Shown in pieces: positions 45,309-58,212 of a stretch of DNA of 64,000 nucleotides (positions within the stretch are counted from its first letter, which is position 1; each line of letters begins with the position of its first letter). Origin of the DNA: Amia ocellicauda (Eukaryota > Chordata > Actinopteri > Amiiformes > Amiidae); the NCBI RefSeq assembly GCF_036373705.1, contig NC_089857.1:34186284-34250283 (forward strand), written 5' to 3'. The notes beneath the pieces are model-generated. The model was not told where the DNA came from. It was given only the letters and a program-made list of their open reading frames with translations, and made no database searches. The position numbers and the translations under genes are program-made.

Positions 45309-45742
45309 ATAAGAACATAACATCATTTACAAACAAGAGGAGGCCATTCAACCCATCTTGCTCATTTGGTGTCCATTAGTAACTAAATGTTCCAAGGATC
45401 ACATCCAGTCTATTTTGAATGTTCCCAAATTGTCAGCTTCAACCACATCATTGGGGAGTTTGTTCCAGATGTAACAACTCTCTGTGAAGATGTCTCCTAT
45501 TTGATGTCTTGCATGCCTTTTAGCTCAATTTCCATTTGTGTCCCTGCTGATCTGGAAAAGCTCCTCTGGTTTGATGTGGTCGATGCCCTTCATGATTTTG
45601 AAGACCTGGATCAAGTCCCCATGTAGTCTCCTCTGTTCCAGGGTGAAAAGGTTCAGTTCCTCGGTCTCTCAGTAGGACATTCCCTTCAGACCTGGAATAA
45701 CTCTGGTTGCTCTCCTCTGAACTGCCTCTAGAGCAGTGATTT
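45309..45742 (-). mobile_element. 5'-truncated LINE, C-terminal reverse transcriptase and 3' end
   Basis: The plus strand begins CATAAGAACATAACATCATT, the reverse complement of the LINE 3' terminus. The minus strand encodes decayed fragments such as [23 protein letters not shown] and WNKLP. Frames are broken. Same family as 28048-28210 and 60137-60795. Confidence 0.8.
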
Positions 45743-48399
45743 CATATCACTTTTTTAATTCAGTGATTTTCTTATCACTCTACAATATGTAACCTTAGCA
45801 TAGTATAACAATTCCTATTTGTAATTCAAGTGCATTAGACAACAGCAAGACAGCAAAGTAGTAATAATAATAACAACAGTCCCAAAATTAAACCCCACTG
45901 CAAATCAACAATCACCACAGACAATTAAACGATTTGTAACATACATACAGAAACAGTGGCAGACCAGGGTGTCTTAGAGAAGCTGAGAACAATCAAATCA
46001 GAACCAAGTTTCTTAACACAACCACTCCCAGAGTCTCTGAATCGTATTCACAGGCTTGATGCAGTGTGCCCTTTTTTGGTTGCCACTCCATTACAATGTT
46101 TAAAGTGAACTGCTGCTGTATATTTGTTGTCTGAAATTCTTGCCAAATGATTCAGGATTTTGTACCAGAAAATGTAAAGCTATCTTAGTATAGATCTGTG
46201 ACTGAAAGAATAATAGTGTAGTGTGACTGCAAATAGTTTATAGCTGGGTTGGTATGTTTCTCATCCCAAAGAAAAAGCCTGAATGATTTCTTGGCTAAAT
46301 GTGATGCTTTTGTATCAGCTAAGCTCCCCTTTTGCTTTCAACACACTCCTCTTTTCCCACACTGTTGTACACTGTTGGACATTTGTGGTGGCACACAGAC
46401 ATCCACAGCTGTGTCTTCATAGTATATAGAAGAATGCACTTTCTGTTCACAAATATTGCCAGGCAAATCAGCAGGATGAGACATTTAGCTTTTTTCAGAG
46501 CATAACAAAATTAACTTTTTTTGTTCCAGGTCAAACACCCCAAATGACGTTAGAGGGTTATGTTACCCAAGATCACAGCTTCCTATTCTGTCAACCTTTA
46601 CTGAGGACAATCCAGCAGAATGAACAAACAACATCTGTAGCACATGTATATGCAGTGTTTGGAGGTTTGGATGGCAAGATGAGTCTGGCAACAGATGTTA
46701 CGTGAAAGTGGATCGACCTCTATCCTAATTCTGATTCAGAAGGCTTACATTTATTAAATCTTCTCAATACATAACTAGATTATAGTGCTTTACTCTTCAA
46801 CCTGAGAGCTTTCTTTTCTATTATGTTTCGAAAGATGTGCAACTGCAGATGTCAGACAATACTATGTAAACCCTTTAACTTTCAGATTAGGATATCATAT
46901 TCTTATTGTGTTGTGATTTTCTTTTCTTTCTTTGTATTATCATGGAGGTAATTTTAAAATATTATTTATTACTTAGTAGGTTACATTTGTTTGTGCGTGT
47001 GTTGTAGAGTGGCACGTTTTCCTGCTAAACTAGAAAGTATGAATCTGTACCATGTTGTATAATGCTTCTTGCTGCTTTCCATCAAGATCTCTTTGCCTAA
47101 AGAGATGTCTGTTTAATAGAATAACATCAGGTTATAGAAGGAAAACTGTGAAACCTATAGAACATTCTTAAATTACTAACAGGTTTATGGAGGTCTGATA
47201 ATTAAACTTAGGGAGAAGAAAATCTATGTATTTATTTATTTACATGTTTAACTATGTATGTATGTATTGATCCATCCAAATATACTTTCACTCGTGTTTT
47301 GTAAGATTTATTGTTTTCATAAGTGATCTCAACATACCAATACCATTGGAGTTTTGCACAGAGGAGGTGATTCTAATCTTGAGAAGAATATTATCCCCTC
47401 TGTGAAGCAAGAAAGGCCGACCTCGTGCTCCTCCTAGAATAGAAGTTCCACAGTACACAAAAACCTTGTACCACCTTTTCATAATTCGTTTAATAATATT
47501 AGAATATTTGGCTTGTTATTGGGAGAACCAAATCATGACCAAAGCCTGTATGTGTTGCACAAGAAACGAAAGGACTTAAAGATGAAGGGGTTTTGTTCCT
47601 CTGTGCGGTTATGCTCCTGACATTGAGAAGTCTGGGAACAAATTCCAATCATTCGGGCCTGAACTTGTGTCTGCCAAATACATGACTAGACTGAATTAAC
47701 ATTAAACTATGTTTTTAGATGTTTTTTGGTGTGTGTTTGTTCATATTTTGATGAGGAGGAACTGAGGACCAGAGAACTGGCTGCTGTTCTTTTTTTACAA
47801 CCACTCAATACACTCTTTTTTACATTGTGTAGCACTTATGATTCTTTCAATCCTAACTAGCATGTCCAATAAAGCTACATCTTCAGTTTCTTAACTGTAC
47901 TATGAGACTGACTTACAAAGAGTATTAATTGAGAACACTTAAAGAAGCCTATTTTAAAAGTATTCATATAGTGTTTAGTAGTATATAAATTATGTTCCTT
48001 CTGTGTGCATTGTATCTGTATTTCAGACCATACATAATGTTGTTTGAAGATCTATTGCCAGCTACCTGTTTCTGATTATTCAAGAGTGGAGAGGAAATGT
48101 TTCCATCATACTAGTGCATACCAAGATGATCAGAAAATATAACTTTCTTTTCCTAAATGGAATATAGAACCAGCAATTATAGTGCTACACAATAGGATGG
48201 GACAGCGTTCACACCTGAGCCAAACAACTAAGCTCAGACATGCCATTTTTGGCTTTTAAGGTCCAGGGAAAAGTCCAGTGCAAGGACACTTGTGCTGCAT
48301 CACCAATGATAGTATTATAGCTTGGGTTAAAATTGAACTACTTAGTAGAAAGCTATTGCAGGACTTGCCCTTTTCACAGGTCGCTATATAAATAAGTAA

Positions 48400-48560
48400 C
48401 CAGGCTGTGTTGATCCTGACCATTGGGTTTCCTTAATGACAGTTAACAAGGAGGAGGAGGGAGGGAGGAGGCGGTGGCTGTAGGATATAAAGCTCTTATG
48501 TCAACTCTACTGGATTCAAAGTAGAGATCATTGTAGCTCATCAGCTTTACTGGGAGGAAC
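48400..48560 (+). promoter_or_regulatory. Promoter-like patch with TATA-type box
   Basis: An ATTGG word (inverted CCAAT, about 48421) and a purine-rich GGAGG block (48450-48478) precede GGATATAAAGCTC at about 48483. No open frame or known gene follows. Weak evidence from motif order only. Confidence 0.2.
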
Positions 48561-51500
48561 TATCTCTTTTCTTAGTGAAGGCTGGGTGTTTAAATCAGCA
48601 AAGTTGAAGGAATCAGGACCCGGGAGAAAAGAAGACACTTGTGTCAAGTATAAACGTGGGCTTTGTACTTATTGTTTAGTTTTTTGTACTAATAAATATA
48701 TTAATATATCCATGTTGCTGAAATCCTATTAAGAAAATAAAATTGCAATTGTGTATAATTGCCTTTGAAAATGTTTATTAACAGTGTAAAGAGAAAACAC
48801 TTAAATGGGGAAACCATTGTCATTTCTTGGATGGTATGGTGAAATGCCATCAGAGCTCTGAGGAACTGCATGAGATATTCAGGCATTATTCCTGTGGTAT
48901 TCTTTCATCAATTGATAGGGAAATTGCAGCCACTATTGTTGTGTTACTAATGTTTTGAGCTCACATTTTCTGCTGTTCCTCTTAATACAGTCAAAAATAA
49001 GCTTATTTCAGAAAATGCATTCAAAGGTTGATTCTGTTTTCACTGTGTGATTGTACTCCTTTCCTTGCTTCTATTAATGATGTAGTATTATCATGTTAAG
49101 ATCATCTTGCTCATGATAAATGGAAAACCATTTATTAGTTGCCATTTTCATCATTCGAGGTTGCTCTTAATTATGCATACATTTACAGGAAAACTAAATA
49201 CTACAGAATGACTAAGAACTTCTGCAATGTAGATTGTTTTTCGCAACCCTGATGCAGCCAAGGGAACATTTCTAATGAGGGAAATGTGTAGATCAATCGC
49301 AAATAGCAACAGTGATGCCATCTAGAGGGTAATTCACGAGACGAATGGAGGCACTCAAATGCAATTTCCTCAACAAATCCCAAATAAATATAGTCAAAGA
49401 GAAAGCAGATCATTAGAAAGGAAAATCAGTTCGATCAGACAATAGGGCTTCTACTTTTGCAACCTCCTTTCCAGTCTCGGATTACAAGAACTGAAAGGAA
49501 ATACAGTTTAATGTGACGAGGTAATAATAGAAATGAATTATTGTCAGGTAGAGAAAAGAGCATTTGGGGCTCCACAGTGTCTCACTCAATACAAGCATCT
49601 GCCAGGACTACCAGAGACTACAGCTTCAAGCCTGTGGATTCAGTCTGTTTCACTTGCTAGCTGAATCCTTGTGCCAAAATGTGTCCCTATGTGCCCTGTT
49701 GGTATTAGGTGGGGTACAGTTTGCATAGAAATCCTATGGAAAATCTGGAGTGTTATGGGGTCTGGAGTCTTTGGGCACCTCAATCCAGTTGATTACATTT
49801 GCGTCATGTTTAGTCTCAGGGTGTTGATTCCAAAGAAGTGCTTAAAAAGGGGGATATTGTTGATACATTTTTCTTTTCTAAATTAACCCAATATATATGT
49901 GAATACTATAAATAATATAAATCATACTTAAGAGAAACAATGAAACACGTTGTTATGCAGTTCTGCTTGATAAAGGCAAAGTGAGAGAAATGTCTCCCTC
50001 AGAGGAAGCGCAGGGAATGGAGCCAAACTGGTACTTGGTACATGACATCATCGCTGAGGCGTACTGCACTGATACTGAGTGAGAACATTGTTCCTGTGAC
50101 ACAGTGCCATTTGTTCAGTGTTTCCTGGCTTTTCTTGTTTGTCTTCATTAAGCCACAGGAATGAAAGCTACCCCCAGCTCTGCTAGCGTCCTGCTCTGCA
50201 GGAGGGCTTTTCATTGTTTTTAGTGTGGATCACATAGCCCTCAGCTCCATAACTACACAGCAAAAGAGCGTTAGAGGGGCATTGTTTTCTTTTAGTTACC
50301 GTTTCTTTCCCAAACACTACTATCACATTGTCTATTTCTGGATTGACTAATTACATTAAAATAAATTCAAATAAATTCCTACACAGCGCCACTGACATTT
50401 TTGAGTACAGTTAAAGTGACCCTAAAATTCTTTAGACTCGAAGATCTGCGAATAACTTTAAATAAATACATTTACATTGTTAAAGACAATATTCTGTTCA
50501 TGTGTCTGCAAGGTCTTACTATACATATGTATATAGCATTGTCTCTTTAGAATGATTTGCTTTTCATTGTATTTCTAAGCATATTGTTAACACGTTTTCT
50601 ACAAGGGACAATGACCAATTAAGATAAACATCTGTTTTATAGGCTGCTTTCTTCAGTTAAAAAATGTCCCATTTATATGTTAACTGGATTTCTGCTACAT
50701 TCTGGCAGTACTTTGCATTTATCTATTTGTATTTGTGTATGTATTTTTTCTCTACAATCTCAATACAAACCTGAGCTTAATTAGAATAATTTTGGAATTC
50801 AAGTGTGTTTATATACTGAAGTTGAAGAATGCAAGGAGTGCTAAAGATCAGATCTAAACTTTGTTTGAGGTCAAGAAAACGTCTTGACCTTTGTGTCATT
50901 TGCCATTTGATGTTCTACAGGACTGAATGCACAGTAGTGTGTCTTATTACATAATTTCATAAAATTGGTGACTGTCTAGTTCCATCTGAAATACAAACCT
51001 ATTCAGTCTGCAAGGACAAACCTACTATTCTGGTACATGCAACATTAACAATATTCCTTAAATAAAAGTGTACTGTAGCCATACATGCTGCTGCAGTATA
51101 TTTGAGTAACTATGAAATAATGTGCAGATACCAACAGGGTAATTAGTTATGTTACCCAGACACTTACAATTCTGAATACTAATTGCTTCTCATACAATCT
51201 GAATGTTAATGCCCCTAACAATTCATCCTTACTAAAGTCATGCAGCATATCAAATAACTGACTTAAAGGTTGAAATTATTGATTTATTGAATGACAACAT
51301 GAAAAATGACATTGGAGGTAAATCAATTGGTTCTAATGTTTTATGATAGCAGGCTGTTGCGCAGTGGTACAGAAGTATAGATAGATTGATAGTTTTCTTA
51401 TTTGTCTCATATTATTTCAAATAAACAGGAAAATCCAGGATGCTTATGGAGTTGGCTTTTATTGTGGGCATTTGCTAAAGTCACGAGGTGAAAATCATCA

Positions 51501-53597
51501 CCTAAAACTACAGAAGATCCATATGCCAGGTTCTTTCACAAAGCCTCCAATAAATGCCCAAATAAATAACCAATAACCAAATGGAAGCAGAAATAAAATG
51601 GAGGGTGCATATTAATTTTAATATTATGCATTAAAGAGATTCATGAAATAGAATCCTGTATATAGACTTCACTACATATGTGACGTCAATTACTTATGAT
51701 TCCAGTGTGCGTTTACATGTCCTGTAAGCCACCATTTTTGTATCTTTCTTTGATCGCATCACTCCTGATCAGAGCTGTGTGTGGGAAACAAAGCCAGCCT
51801 GTGACCTTTTCCACACTAATGACAGTCAATGATAAGGCTCATTATTACAACACCAGGATCAACACTTAAGGTACTGCGTCATAGTGCTGCTAGTGTCTTC
51901 TATCTGGAGAGGCCGGCTGTTAGGCAAACAAATCCAGATTTGTTTCACAGGCTTACTCAGCACTTCTGAGAGTCCAGAGGCAAAGATAGACACTGCCTGT
52001 ATGAAGCTCTGTCTGTTTATTATCTCACTGTCATGTCTCACTCACGTGGCTTGGACTCCGTTTGTGTTTTTCCAGCACTGTAAAACAGACACAAACCCTG
52101 TTTTGGAATCGCATCCTATTTTTATTAAGTTTCGTAAACATCATGTAATTAATCTGCTTAGGCTATGGGTTGAAACGGTGTGTCTTGTTTTTGTTTGTTT
52201 GTTTGTTTGGTATTACTTTGTTTCCTGAGAGAAGAAGTAATATACAACACTGGATCATTATAGAATACCTCTGGGAATCAAGATAATTACAAAACATTCC
52301 TGGATTGTATAACAAAACACAGTTTACAGTAAAGTGCACTAATTTGCATATTTCAAATGTTTGTTTTTGTTTTTTGTTATTTGCTTTGTTTTTGTTTTGT
52401 CCTTTTTGAACATGTATGGTTTTACACCGTGTGTAGAAAATGGAAAATGTCTAAGCTTTCAGACAAAATGAAATGTAATCTTATTGGTGTTTGTACAAGG
52501 GTTCTGTTTGCTTTTGTATGTCCACCTCCCCTGAGAAAATCTTGGCAGACCTTTAAGTCATTAAGATCTACAACCGGCTTGAACTCTGTTTAACTGCTTG
52601 CCCTTATTCCTTCTAAGTCCTACTTGCAATCCCCCATGACTGAGACAGCTGGCACAGAGTCAACTCACTCCTCAGCCTGAGAGACACTAAGTAACTCAAT
52701 ACCGCACAAAGGCTAGCTTATTTGTCTCAAGAGTGTATGTGTTCATACTGTGGGTTTTACTGCAGGAAAGTCGGCTGTTTCTGCCTCAGGAGCCTTTCTG
52801 CACAAGCATCTAATGCCTCATACGGTCCGGGTGATATGGGCTAACAACGTGAGTAAATCTCAAAGTTTGGGAGGCAGGAGAACAGTTTCATTGGCTTTGC
52901 ATATTATATGCCTGCATGTTTGTGTCCATGTTTCAAAGAAAACATTATTGTTTAGAATATCATTGTTAAGTCATGTATGATCACAGGGAGGAATTTAGTT
53001 TTTTACAGGGGTAGGGGGGAATAGGCAACACCAGCTTAGGTAGGGAAATATGTGTTAATATAAAGAGACATATAGAGTGGTCGAGGACTGAAGGAAGAGA
53101 TTGTGAGGTACTTTGGTACTGTAAGCTTTGACAGCATGTTTATCAAATCTAACACAAAATAAAAAGGAATAATTATTCCTACTTAAAGTCCTTCAGGGCA
53201 TTTAGCATCTATACATTTAATATTAACATGGTTAAAACTGTAATAAAGTTTCTCTAGACAATTAGGATGGTCTACGTGACAAGAATGCAAAGGCTACATT
53301 TAGCAGTTTAACTCCTACAATATTTAAAATATTCTGCAGTATTTTAAGAGTAAAAAATGCTCTGCTTTAGTTATCTTACTATCTCATTCAAGCTGTGTAA
53401 TGTAATGAATGCTGCAGGGGGAATTGTGTGTTTGTCTGTGTGTGTCTACAAAAATTACAAACACTTGAATTGGTTATATACAGCTTGATTTTCAAAAGGT
53501 GCAAAGTAAGTCATTGAGATGCATAAATTAGGTTTAAAAAAAGGCTTATTTTGCCCCTTTTGAAAAACATGTTGATAGTTTATTTAATGTAGTGTAG

Positions 53598-53610
53598 CAC
53601 CCCCTAGTGG
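53598..53610 (-). promoter_or_regulatory. CTCF-like motif
   Basis: Minus strand CCACTAGGGGGTG matches the CTCF core at all but one position. It lies between zfand5 and gda. Confidence 0.4.
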
Positions 53611-55181
53611 CCTCTTGATTCAAAACAATATATTTACACATTTTTATAATTTTAGGGAAGTATTCACACGACCCAGGTTTGACTGGGTTCTATATTCCAA
53701 TATATATAAGTTCAGGCTGAATTAAGTGTTTGTAAAAATTACAAATTGAGCACATTTTGACCGTTTGATGATTTGTGAGACACCTACCAAATCTGCTGCA
53801 TTGTGGCTTGGGAGGGCTGGAACTGAGGGTTTGTTTTTCTGTGAACAGACGTCTTTTTACACACTGTGGACTTGATGCCAGCCTGAACTTTTGACTCATC
53901 TGTACAAACTGAAGCTACAAGTAATGGGAACCTCTGTTTCCTTAATGGCTTTATTCAGATTTGACTGGCAATTTTTTGTTTGATTTGTTTTGTTTTGTTT
54001 TTTGCTTTATGTGAAATTGATCCAAGCTATGCCCATAAAATATAAATCTTCAACAGATGACTAAAGTCCTGTATTTTCTATTAAATATTCCTCATGAAGA
54101 CATTCAATATTTTAACAGAATGACAGATTTTTATAAGACTGGTATCAAAATGTAATTATAATCCAAACGTAATTCAGATGCTGAAGCATTTCTCATTTGC
54201 AATGTCCACTGAGCCCATTTCATATAAAGAAGTGTCTAATACATCTGTCTCAACTGATCTACTTCTGAGAGACTGACAGAGGGTGCTTAAACAGTGACAC
54301 CTGCACCTGGCTTTTGGCCCAGTCAAGTTAAACTCACATGTCTCTGCACTGGGTCTTGATTCAATAGAAGGCAATTAACTACACCAAACCATGGAAGTAC
54401 CATAATATACTATGATAAATGTTTCTAGGATAAGTTTACTACAGTAGAACATGATGATTTACTCTTGGTTTAAGTGTAGTATAGCTTGGTAAAAATTCAT
54501 TTTTCTCATATAAACCCTGACAAAACAGGTATCTGGTAGACCAAGTTAAACTGGTTTCACACGCAGAGATTTGCATTAGTCTTGGGTTCCCCAATGTAAT
54601 TTTAGGTACAGTAGTCCAAGAAAAGTATCGAGATCTGTACAGTCCACGGATCAACATTTGCTTAACTCATAAAAGCAGAAACACAAGAAACTTTAAACAG
54701 TGACTAGTTTTGAGTGTGGTTGTACAAAACACTTTCTTGCTTTGGAGCCATATAGCACTGGTAAAATAAGTGGGGTTAATAATTTGTGGTGCTGCACTTT
54801 GCCTTATGCACTGTATTATCTGATTGCACTTGGCACAGTATGCAAAACATTAGTAACTTTGCTCCTGTCCATTCCTGGAAAAGAGCATATAATCCAGTTA
54901 CAATTTAGCAATTGTAACCAAGTAAAGTCTGGAATAATATAATGTACAATTAAGTCCTCCTCCTGTTAGCCACATTTTTGATGAAAAGGGGAAATTGAAC
55001 ATATGTATCAATAAAGGAATTTAGAGTATTTGATTTAAAGTAAAATGGATGTGCAAAAATCATGGTCATCAGAATGTCGATCCACACATGTAGGTATTAG
55101 TGATGTGCATTTCTCAATTAGTACTCGATCAGTTTGATGAAATTATTAATAATATTCTTTATTTTTTTTAGATGAGGAGTA

Positions 55182-55203
55182 TAATAATAATAATAATAAT
55201 CAT
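55182..55203. repeat. (AAT)n microsatellite
   Basis: A short run of AAT units just left of the 20-bp tandem array. Confidence 0.85.
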
Positions 55204-55225
55204 AATAACATTTTTTACAATATCA

Positions 55226-55480
55226 CATAGTATCTTATGCAACCAAAACATGCTCTGTGGGACTAAAAAGTGTCATATGTGACACAAAAATGTGACATGC
55301 GACCAACAAATGCCATACAGGAGCAAAACATGACATAGGGACTCAAAAGTGTCATACGTGAACAGCACGTATCATACAAGACCTAAAGGTGTCATACATG
55401 ACCAAAAAGTATCATATGCTTCCAAATGTCATAAAGGAGCAACATATGCCATACAACAGTAACATATGTGACAAAAAAGG
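55226..55480. repeat. Degenerate about 20-bp tandem array (minisatellite)
   Basis: Roughly twelve units of 17-21 bases with a consensus like AAAAGTGTCATACATGACCA. Examples are AAAAAGTGTCATATGTGACAC, AAAAGTGTCATACGTGAACA and AAAGGTGTCATACATGACCA. Each unit holds a near-palindrome (GTCAT..ATGAC). Units have diverged strongly, so the array is old. Not CRISPR: no unique spacers, and it is a vertebrate locus. Confidence 0.8.
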
Positions 55481-56859
55481 TTTCACACAAAAACAAAAAA
55501 TAGGAGAGCAGAAATTGCCATAGAGGGGGCAGAGTAATAGTGGACAAAGAGTTGTAGGGGACATCCTAAATGTCTCCATATTATTGCATAATTCTTACAA
55601 GTTTCAGATAAATGCATGTTATTCCTCATATTATTCACAAACTATGAACTGTTGCCCTAGAGAAGCCTATTGCTTTGCCCTATGTACTGTACTGTATAAT
55701 ACTCTGTACAATATCCTGCACTGTGATACATTAATTATAATAACTGTAACTATAATATATTGCACTGTAATAGACTGTATTGTACTATATTGTATAAAAA
55801 CTATAATGTTTAAATACAACTCTGATCGTATGACTACACACAAACTCAAGGCAAACATTTGTTAGGAAATGTGTATGTGTGTGGGTCTGTTTTTGTGTTA
55901 TTTATTTTCTGTATGTGTGTGTGTGCCCACATATGAACCTCTCCTGGTGTTTGCTCTCCAACTCAGGGGAGATCCCATATCCACCCAGAGTGCTTACACT
56001 GCGCTTAAGTGTTGCAACCCCATCTTTGGCCTAAATACTTCACTGGGTTATTTTACCACTACACAACTGGTCTGTGATAGTTTCGATGCTCATTGTATGT
56101 GTCTGTGGAGTTGCTGAGCTCATCAAATCTATATACTGTTTCTGTTAAAATCCGCTTTGTCTGTATGTTACTAATATGGAGTTGTTTTTACTCAATCTTG
56201 TGTCTGTAAAATTATGCTGTCAACTCAGAATTGGGGACACATACCAGGAGACTGCCTGTGTGCGCCCTGTCTCTCTGAAGGCCTTCATAATAAAACCTGT
56301 TGATTTCTGACTCCAGACTCTGACTTTGTGGAAGAAAATAGTTCTACAGCTACCTTCTATTATTTTTACAATTTGTTCAAGATTAAAACAGTTTTTGCAT
56401 TTCATTCTGATTTCATTTTGGAATTATGTATATTTTATTCAAGTCAGTAGCAGTAATTGTAGTGTATATTTACAAGCACATTCATTTTTTCTTGTACAAT
56501 TTATATTTGTATAGTGACTTAGGAATGTTGTTTACTGAGTTGGATTGATTGACAAGTAGGCTATAATCCTTGATGATGTACATTATCAAAGGGTTATCTA
56601 GGTCCATGAACCGTATTGTGTGTGGAATTGTATTCTGCTGAAGGAATGATGCAGCCTTTATTTTATTACAGTCAGGATGTGTAGATTTTGAACAGGTTTG
56701 AATGTGGAATTGGTGTAGGAATATGGGTATAATGGATTACATTTTTTAAATTATTGACAAATTATATAAGTATTCCATCCTGCTTCAATCTGCTTTCTTG
56801 AAGAAAAATATAGCATGGAAATTGTGTAAAAAAAAAAATATATATATATATAAATTAGA

Positions 56860-56976
56860 TTGAGACCCACAAAACAGATATTCCAAGAATAGCTGTATCA
56901 TGATTAACCTGTAATAACTTCACTGTATTTTTGCACTTATGTTGTAAGTCGCCCTGGATAAGGGCGTCTGCCAAGA

Positions 56977-57031
<55 letters not shown>
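56860..57031 (+). mobile_element. SINE-type element with (AAT)n tail
   Basis: Ends in TGTAAGTCGCCCTGGATAAG and GGCGTCTGCC, a 3' tail shared by fish SINEs of the V-SINE type, followed by (AAT)n at 56977-57031. The left boundary is uncertain, and no RNA polymerase III A/B boxes could be confirmed. Confidence 0.6.
56977..57031. repeat. (AAT)n microsatellite
   Basis: About 18 AAT units forming the tail of the SINE. Confidence 0.97.
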
Positions 57032-57032
<1 letters not shown>

Positions 57033-58137
57033 GTATCACATTACAATTGAAAATATTTGCACTTGGGATCCACATGTATAAAACAGGGAAATGGGGCATT
57101 GGTTGGCAGCTCAGGTGCATATTTCAATTCTGCTGTCCACACAAATGAAGCACAAGTTGTAGATAAATGGTCCATATTTGATCACAGAATTGTCTCTTTC
57201 AGGGTGGGGTGTGGAAATGGTTCTCCCAGGTGCTGTTTTTCTCAGAGCTCTTTTCTAAGGCCCCTGTCAAGGCTCTGGAGTTGGCCATTACCAATACCGT
57301 TTTGTCACAATTTGCAATACAAAAATTTGGAAAATGCCTAAGTGAGTATTTAATTGTAACACAGATTACAATGAACTCAGTGTGTCTTTTTCAACTTTTT
57401 TCTAATGTCTGATTTAAGGATGTCTGTGTTATTGAGGTGTGGCATTGTGTAATGAGACAATCTTTATACTATCAATCTCTTCTGGTTGGCATTATACTAT
57501 CTCTGTCATTTTGCTACTCATCTTAAATACAATACATACATAGTAATAATAGAAAGAAGCAAGAAACATTTGTTTAATAAGTTATGGTTGCTTAGAACAT
57601 GAAAAATTGTAGGTTTACTATCCTGATACACAGTCATACATGGAAATATATGAACAGTCTAAAATCAATAATAACAAACATATTTAGCCCTTATTTATCC
57701 ATATAAATGTTCTGAAAAAAAAAAATATGTATATAGATATTAAAATAACAATGTTAATTCACTGACAAATGCAACTGCAATTTAATTGTCGTACATTAAG
57801 TTCTTGAAACAATTTTGCCAGTGGAAAACATTAATACATGCATAACACAACCCTTCTAGTGCCAATATCTTATGGTTCTGCATGTATGGCTTAAGTTAAC
57901 TGTTTATCCAGGTGCTAGTCTTAACTATGTTTTTGGCAAACATGTATAACATAATTGAAAAAAAAGTGATGCTTTCCTAACATGGATTGAACAGAAAATA
58001 CCAATAAAGTAAGGAACCGCATACAAATCATACAAATTGACTCAAATTGACTTAATATTAAAGTAATATACTGTATTCTATAAAGTATTAAACAAATAAA
58101 AACCTATTAAAGAGTATTAAAATGCCCATGATTACTT

Positions 58138-58143
58138 TTTATT
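58138..58143 (-). terminator. Candidate poly(A) signal of gda
   Basis: AATAAA on the minus strand four bases after the stop codon; no clear alternative within the next few hundred bases. Confidence 0.5.
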
Positions 58144-58147
58144 AGAG

Positions 58148-58212
58148 TCACTTTTTAAAAGGAACCACTCTCTTTCCAGCAACATAAACTTTCAAAATGT
58201 TTCGGTCATCAC
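58148..58212 (-). CDS. gda: gda last exon (stop)
   Basis: Encodes [20 protein letters not shown] after TTTTTTCAG, TGA at 58150-58148. A minus-strand AATAAA at 58143-58138 lies only four bases past the stop, so the 3' UTR may be very short. The Ser-rich PDZ-binding end of human cypin is absent. Confidence 0.93.

Larger units (their letters stand above)
43671..58137. other. Intergenic region between zfand5 and gda (convergent 3' ends)
   Basis: About 14.5 kb between the two 3' ends. It holds an orphan exon-like frame (44171-44347), a MITE-like copy, a LINE 3' end, a promoter-like patch near 48480, a CTCF-like motif, a 20-bp tandem array and a SINE tail with (AAT)n. No recognised protein-coding gene. 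Confidence 0.7.

Noticed and set aside
45387..45626. 79-codon plus-strand frame
   Set aside because: It is the antisense of a LINE reverse-transcriptase fragment.
55226..55480. CRISPR-like spaced repeats
   Set aside because: Units are directly tandem and degenerate with no unique spacers, and the locus is vertebrate.
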